NCBI GenBank assembly: GCA_029553955.1
Contig: JAKPJZ010000256.1
Span: 1 to 64,000 of the forward strand
Reading direction: 5' to 3'
Length of the DNA stretch: 64,000 nucleotides
DNA from: Chloroflexota bacterium
GTDB lineage: Bacteria > Chloroflexota > Anaerolineae > SpSt-313
Shown here in pieces: positions 59,719 to 64,000 of this stretch. The position numbers were made by a program, and so were the translations under genes. The notes under the pieces are model-generated. The model did no database searches. It was not told where the DNA came from and worked only from the letters and a program-made list of their open reading frames with translations. Every line of letters begins with the position of its first letter. Within the stretch, counting starts at the first letter, position 1.

Positions 59719-62424
59719 ATGGCAGAAACGACAATGCCCAAGATCTATGACCCCAGGACGGTGGAGCGTGCGCTCTATGACTGGTGGGAGGCGCAGGGGT
59801 ATTTCAAGCCGCGTCCGGCCGAGGGCCGGCGGCCCTTTGTGATCTCGATGCCGCCGCCCAATGTGACCGGCAAGCTGCACCTGGGCCACGCCATGACGGC
59901 CTCGGTGCAGGATCTGATGATCCGCTACCACCGCATGCGGGGCGAGCCGACGCTGTGGGTGCCCGGCTCGGACCATGCCGGCATCGCCACACAGAACGTG
60001 GTCGAGCGCCAACTGGCCAAAGAGGGCCAGACGCGCCACGACCTGGGGCGCGAGGCCTTTGTGGCGCGCGCCTGGCAGTGGAAGGAAGAGTACGGCGGCT
60101 TTATCACACAGCAGCACCGGCGCCTGGGCGTGTCGTGCGATTGGGAGCGCGAGCGCTTTACCCTCGACGAGGGCCTCTCGCGGGCGGTGCGCGAGGCGTT
60201 CGTGCGCCTCTACGAGAAGGGCCTGATCTACCGCGGCACCTACCTGGTGAACTGGTGCCCGCGCTGCACCACCGCCATCTCGGACCTGGAGGTGATCCAC
60301 CGCGAGGAGGTGACCAAGCTCTGGCACATCAAGTACCCCTTGGAGGAGCGGCCGGGCGAGTACGTCACCGTGGCCACTACGCGGCCCGAGACGATGCTGG
60401 GCGATACGGCGGTGGCGGTGAACCCAGAGGATGCCCGCTACCAGGGCCTGACCGGCCAAAAGCTGGTGCTGCCCCTGGTCGGGCGGGTGATCCCCATCAT
60501 CGCCGACGACGAGGTGGACCCGCGCTTCGGCACCGGCGCCGTGAAGGTGACGCCGGCCCACGACCCGGTGGACTATGAGATGGGCAAGCGCCACGGACTG
60601 GCCGCCATCGACGTCATGACCGACACCGGCGAGATGAACGAGCAGGCAGGCGCCTTTGCCGGGCAAACCCAGGCCGAGGCGCGGCGCAATGTGGTGGCCG
60701 CGCTGGAAGACCAGGGGCTGATCGCCAAGATCGAGGACTATCGCCACGCCGTGGGCCACTGCCAGCGCTGCGATACGCTGGTGGAGCCGCGCATCTCCAC
60801 GCAGTGGTTCGTGCGCATGGCGCCGCTGGCCAAGCCCGCGCTCGAGGCGGTGCGCGATGGCCGCATCCGCATCATCCCCGAGCGCTTTGAGAAGGTCTAC
60901 TTTAACTGGCTGGAGAACATCCGCGATTGGTGCATCTCGCGCCAGCTCTGGTGGGGGCACCGCATTCCGGTGTGGTACTGCCAGGGCTGCGGCGCCGAGA
61001 TGGTGGGCCTGGCCGAGCCGACCGCGTGCACCCAGTGCGGCGGCACGGCGCTCTTCCAGGACCCCGACGTGCTCGATACCTGGTTCTCTTCGGGGCTCTG
61101 GCCCTTCTCGACCCTGGGCTGGCCCGAGGATACCGAGGACCTGCGCACCTTCTACCCGACGAGCGTGATGGAGACGGCCTACGACATTCTCTTCTTCTGG
61201 GTGGCCAGGATGATCATGTTCGGCCTGGAGATGACGGGGGAGGTGCCGTTCCATACCGTGTACCTGCACGGCATGGTGCGCGACGAGTACGGGCAAAAGA
61301 TGAGCAAGTCGAAGGGCAACGTGGTCGACCCGATCGAGATCATGGACGAGTATGGCACCGATGCCATGCGCTTTTCGTTCCTGACCGGCTCGACGCCCGG
61401 CAACGATATGAAGCTCTCGCTGACGCGCGTGGAGGCCAACCGCAACTTTGCCAACAAGATCTGGAATGCGGCGCGCTTTGTGGTGTCGAACCTGGAAGTA
61501 GGGGCGGGGTCTCCCCGCCCTGAAGCGGGGTCTCCCCGCCCTGAAGCGGGGTCTCCCCGCCCTGAAGCGCCCGAGACGTTGGCCGATCGCTGGATCCAGA
61601 GCCGCCTGCAGCGCGTGACGGCCGACGTGACGCGGCTGATGGACGACTACCAGTTCGGCGAGGCGGGGCGCCAGATCTATGACTTTCTCTGGGCCGAGTT
61701 TGCCGACTGGTACATCGAGATCTCGAAGGCCCGTCTCTACGGCGGCGACCCGGCGGCGGCGGCCACGGCGCGCCGCGTGCTGGTGACGGTGCTGGAGCAG
61801 GCGCTGCGCCTGCTGCACCCCTACATGCCGTTCGTCACCGAGACCATCTGGCAGAACCTGAAACGCGCCTGGCAGGCTGACGACTGGGGTGAGGCGCTGA
61901 TGATTGCGCCGTGGCCCACGGCCGGCGCGACCGATGCCGAGGCCGAGCGCCAGATGGGCGCCATCATGGATGCGGTGCGCGCCATCCGCAACGCCCGCGC
62001 CGAGTACGACGTGGAGCCGGGGCGCAAGATTGCGGCGCTCGTCGCGGCCGGCGAGCTGGCGCCGGCGTTCGAGGCCGAGCGTGCAGCGCTCGTGGGCCTG
62101 GCTCACCTCGACGATGGCCAACTGACCATCGCCCGTGCGCTGCCTGAAAAGCCGGCCAAGGCGCTGGCGCTGGTGACCGATGGCGTGGAGACCTACCTGC
62201 CCCTCGCGGGTATGGTGGACCTGGAGCGCGAGCAGGCGCGCCTGGGCAAGGAGCTCGAGTCGGTGCAGGCCGACATCGCCCGCGCCGAGGGTCTGCTCTC
62301 GAACGAGCGCTTTGTGGCCAAGGCGCCCGCCGACGTGGTGCAGAAGGAGCGCGACAAGCTGGCCGCGGCCCAGGAGCGCAAGGCGGCCCTCGCCGCACGG
62401 CTCGAGCTGCTGGCGGGGATGTAG
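59719..62424 (+). CDS. valS: valyl-tRNA synthetase
   Basis: Class I synthetase charging tRNA-Val, 901 residues from ATG 59719 (GAGGAGAAG upstream). HIGH-type H54-L-G-H57 in PPPNVTGKLHLGHA, KMSKS at 527-531, the editing domain (about 220-400) with TTRPETMLGDTAV, and a C-terminal coiled coil (about 835-900). Regulated by the T-box at 59283-59585. Residues about 594-617 are a threefold repeat AGSPRPE encoded by an intergenic-type repeat, lying between the catalytic core and the anticodon-binding helices where a loop is tolerated. A perfect reading frame through this shows the enzyme is likely functional. Confidence 0.96.
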   Translation: MAETTMPKIYDPRTVERALYDWWEAQGYFKPRPAEGRRPFVISMPPPNVTGKLHLGHAMTASVQDLMIRYHRMRGEPTLWVPGSDHAGIATQNVVERQLAKEGQTRHDLGREAFVARAWQWKEEYGGFITQQHRRLGVSCDWERERFTLDEGLSRAVREAFVRLYEKGLIYRGTYLVNWCPRCTTAISDLEVIHREEVTKLWHIKYPLEERPGEYVTVATTRPETMLGDTAVAVNPEDARYQGLTGQKLVLPLVGRVIPIIADDEVDPRFGTGAVKVTPAHDPVDYEMGKRHGLAAIDVMTDTGEMNEQAGAFAGQTQAEARRNVVAALEDQGLIAKIEDYRHAVGHCQRCDTLVEPRISTQWFVRMAPLAKPALEAVRDGRIRIIPERFEKVYFNWLENIRDWCISRQLWWGHRIPVWYCQGCGAEMVGLAEPTACTQCGGTALFQDPDVLDTWFSSGLWPFSTLGWPEDTEDLRTFYPTSVMETAYDILFFWVARMIMFGLEMTGEVPFHTVYLHGMVRDEYGQKMSKSKGNVVDPIEIMDEYGTDAMRFSFLTGSTPGNDMKLSLTRVEANRNFANKIWNAARFVVSNLEVGAGSPRPEAGSPRPEAGSPRPEAPETLADRWIQSRLQRVTADVTRLMDDYQFGEAGRQIYDFLWAEFADWYIEISKARLYGGDPAAAATARRVLVTVLEQALRLLHPYMPFVTETIWQNLKRAWQADDWGEALMIAPWPTAGATDAEAERQMGAIMDAVRAIRNARAEYDVEPGRKIAALVAAGELAPAFEAERAALVGLAHLDDGQLTIARALPEKPAKALALVTDGVETYLPLAGMVDLEREQARLGKELESVQADIARAEGLLSNERFVAKAPADVVQKERDKLAAAQERKAALAARLELLAGM
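61497..61567 (+). repeat. threefold in-frame repeat within valS
   Basis: Three copies of a 21-bp unit, GGGGTCTCCCCGCCCTGAAGC, seen in the leader repeat as well. Being a multiple of three it adds seven residues per copy. (Unit given in two parts: GGGGTCTCCCCGCC and CTGAAGC.). Confidence 0.88.
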
Positions 62425-63025
62425 GCGCTGGAGCACGAAAGGGCGCGAAAGGCCACGAAAAGGCGGGCAACCCTGCGCAGGGCTGCCCGCCGTCCCGTCA
62501 TTGCGAGCCGCAGCGAAGCAATCCCCTGGTTGCGAGCGGAGCGATGCAACAGCAGCCCACGAAGTGGGGATTGCTTTGTCGGCGGTCCGTGCCTCGCACG
62601 AACCGCCTCCTGACTTGAAAATGCGGCAGGGCGTCGTAGCCTAGCCCCTTGTGGGCGTCGTTCCTCCCTGCGCGCAGGCGGCGTGTGGCCGTCTTCATGG
62701 CTTGTGGTGCCCTTGGGGCATGATGTCTGCTCAGAAACTCGGGGCACTGTCATTGCGAGCGCAGCGAAGCAATCTCCACGTCCGGCATTGGAGATTGCTT
62801 CGTCGGCGGCTGCGGCCGCCTCCTCGCAATGACAGGCCAAGGTTCTGTGCTTGGTACAGGGTTCGGCGAACCCTGGGGTACTCGCAATGACAGCCGCGGT
62901 TTCTATGCCTGCATATGCCGCATCGTGGCATGGGGTACCCGCAATGACACATTCGTGGCTGTGGTGCTGGGGGCCTTCCATCTCGCCGTCGCCGGAGCGC
63001 CGGCTGCCGCAGCAGTGGGGGCTGC
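62425..63025. repeat. 601-bp spacer of dispersed repeats
   Basis: A hairpin at 62462-62491, ATTGCGAG...CGCAGCGAAGCAAT motifs (about 62497-62525 and 62750-62775) with TTGCTTCGTCGGCGG complements, a partial A-type core (A7, 62628-62664), and the GGTTCGGCGAACCC repeat at 62858-62893. No gene. Confidence 0.65.
62462..62491 (+). terminator. hairpin after valS
   Basis: GGCGGGCAACCCTGC (62462-62476) pairs with GCAGGGCTGCCCGCC (62477-62491) with one mismatch. No U-tract. Confidence 0.55.
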
Positions 63026-63669
63026 GTGATCGTGGCTGCGTTGGCCACCACCTATGCCCGCCTGCCGCGCGTGCCCTACCTGGCCCTGGCGACCGTCGTA
63101 GCCCTGCTGGCGATCAACGGTCTGATCTTTGCCCAGTTGATCGCGGGTATCGTCGGCCCCGGCGATCTTGCCTTCGATTCGGCAGTGGCGCTGGGCCATC
63201 CGGCAGCAGGCACGGCGCTGGAGAATGCGGTGCGAATGGATGCGAGCGCTCTGAGCCTGCACTGGATCGAGACCCAGGAGGTCGAGTGGCTGGCCAACGT
63301 CGAGCTTGCCGAGTCTGGGGCCAGAGGGATGCAGGCCACGTACGGCGATACCGACCGCCAGGCCTTCCTGACCGTGCTGAGCTTTGAGAGCCGACAAGCC
63401 AGCAATGCCTTCTTCGATCGCTGGGGCAAGAATGCGATGGGGTCGCTGCGGCTCATGGAGATCAGGCAGAGCTGGCCGGCCGGGGGCAGTTCCACCGCTT
63501 CCACAACGTTGGGGCCGGCAGGGCCTACAGCGCCTGGCAGGTCGATACCTGGGTGCACATCATCGAGGTGCCGTGGGCCTATGCGCAGGCGGCGCCCCTG
63601 GCCAGGCAGATGAAGGATGCCGTGTCGGCGAGCTACCGTGGCGGGGGGGCAGTGACGATCGGCGCGTGA
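63026..63669 (+). pseudogene. small membrane-anchored protein gene with a one-base frameshift
   Basis: From GTG 63026 the frame codes for an N-terminal membrane helix (about 18-40, VPYLALATVVALLAINGLIF) and a soluble domain up to MEIRQSWPAGG. In the original frame it then turns into low-complexity Ser/Pro/Arg sequence. In the -1 frame from 63487 a natural continuation appears (QFHRFHNVGAG, AWQVDTWVHIIEVPWAYAQ) ending in TGA 63667-63669. The shift lies in a run of five G at 63482-63486; one more G would restore the gene (about 215 residues). This is either a homopolymer sequencing error or a recent mutation. Family not recognised. Confidence 0.75.
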
Positions 63670-63670
63670 G

Positions 63671-63699
63671 CCTTGCGAGGGTACTGAACCCTCGCAAGG
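63671..63699 (+). terminator. hairpin terminator after the 63026 gene
   Basis: Perfect 12-bp stem CCTTGCGAGGGT / ACCCTCGCAAGG with a 5-nt loop, one base after the restored stop codon. Its position supports the frameshift reading. Confidence 0.7.
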
Positions 63700-63757
63700 C
63701 TCCATGTATGCGAGGTTGGGGTAGGGTAAATGGCTCTTGACCGCCTTGTCAGGGCTA

Positions 63758-63786
63758 TTGACTTCGCGGCTGCGTTGAATTATGGT
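63758..63786 (+). promoter_or_regulatory. promoter of the right-edge gene
   Basis: TTGACT (63758-63763), 17-nt spacer, TATGGT (63781-63786). Confidence 0.65.
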
Positions 63787-63858
63787 GGTTGTAGTAGGAC
63801 CACATGGGACAGCGTGATGTGCTGTGCCTGAGGAGAACACACCGAAAGGAGTGAAGCA

Positions 63859-64000
63859 GTGGAGGCATATCGTGTGGAAGCGACCATCTCCCAGGATGGT
63901 ATGCTCACCATCCGGGGCGTGCCTTTTCGTGCCGGCGACACAGTCGAAGTGATCATCCTTCAGCGTCGCAAGCACGAAGGCGCCGAATGCCGCCTTCTGC
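63859..64000 (+). CDS. antitoxin-like small protein (partial, runs off right edge)
   Basis: GTG 63859 after AAGGAG. The first 47 residues begin MEAYRVEATISQDGMLTIRG and continue with PFRAGDTVEVIIL, a short beta-strand pattern resembling small antitoxins of type II toxin-antitoxin pairs common in Cyanobacteria and Chloroflexota. The 3' end and any toxin gene are outside the window, so the assignment is tentative. Confidence 0.5.
   Translation, partial: MEAYRVEATISQDGMLTIRGVPFRAGDTVEVIILQRRKHEGAECRLL

Noticed and set aside
61497-61567. CRISPR-like repeat
   Set aside because: Three contiguous 21-bp units without spacers, inside valS; a tandem repeat, not an array. No cas genes in the window.
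59275-62436. 1053-codon open frame antisense to valS
   Set aside because: It is the reverse-frame shadow of a GC-rich gene; valS has all motifs and a T-box leader.
1-64000. Genome-wide UGA recoding (as in Gracilibacteria or Mollicutes)
   Set aside because: Many genes here end in TGA with coupled downstream starts (for example 12940-12942, 28717-28719, 48945-48947), so UGA is a normal stop.

Overview
The window is GC-rich bacterial DNA with Shine-Dalgarno-led genes on both strands, a T-box leader, two tRNA-Met genes and many short palindromic intergenic repeats. Gene content and repeat style suggest an uncultured anaerobic bacterium, most likely Chloroflexota (Anaerolineae-like). That placement is an inference; no marker gene here settles it. 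UGA is an ordinary stop codon in many of its genes.

Region 1 (1-46.3 kb) is a large catabolic island built from repeated modules. A tripartite tricarboxylate transporter (TctC binding lipoprotein, TctA and TctB membrane subunits) occurs three times complete (426-3828, 25947-29240, 38034-41317), plus a truncated tctA at 6718. The main result is four genes interrupted by one in-frame TGA (3838-5601, 22619-23161, 29262-30983, 31076-32788). Read through, each gives a UGSC-family protein with Sec in a U-G-x-C (or U-G-C) motif. In each, a short stem-loop whose loop starts with G lies 18-24 nt after the TGA, the geometry of a bacterial SECIS. The tail of a fifth relative ends at 173. Three copies are fused to a second conserved domain of about 350 residues; in the fourth that domain is the separate next gene (23213-24280). 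Around them lie two thioredoxin-reductase-like flavoproteins, double-hotdog MaoC-like hydratases, a Na+-pumping biotin-dependent acyl-CoA decarboxylase (8555-11898), type I and type III CoA-transferases, a thiolase, an NDP-forming acyl-CoA synthetase, an SMP-30-like lactonase, two MmgE/PrpD proteins, a fumarate-reductase-like flavoprotein and LeuC/LeuD-type hydro-lyase subunits. IclR and LysR regulators and a metallo-beta-lactamase-fold hydrolase sit between the modules. Together they suggest import of di/tricarboxylates, CoA activation, hydration or dehydration, a selenocysteine/thiol redox step, and decarboxylation coupled to Na+ export. The substrate cannot be read from the sequence.

Region 2 (46.6-64 kb) is ordinary: a SIS-domain sugar-phosphate protein, a DUF4126 membrane protein, a site-2-protease homologue, an acetyltransferase-like protein, PlsY, an alpha/alpha-barrel protein, a beta-phosphoglucomutase-GH65 phosphorylase fusion, a GT4 glycosyltransferase, and valS behind a T-box with a Val GUC specifier. 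The right edge has a frameshifted small gene and the start of an antitoxin-like gene.

Intergenic regions carry several dispersed repeat families: long perfect palindromes, elements with a conserved core but copy-specific terminal inverted repeats, and a GGGGTCTCCCCGCCC-type repeat that has also entered valS in frame.
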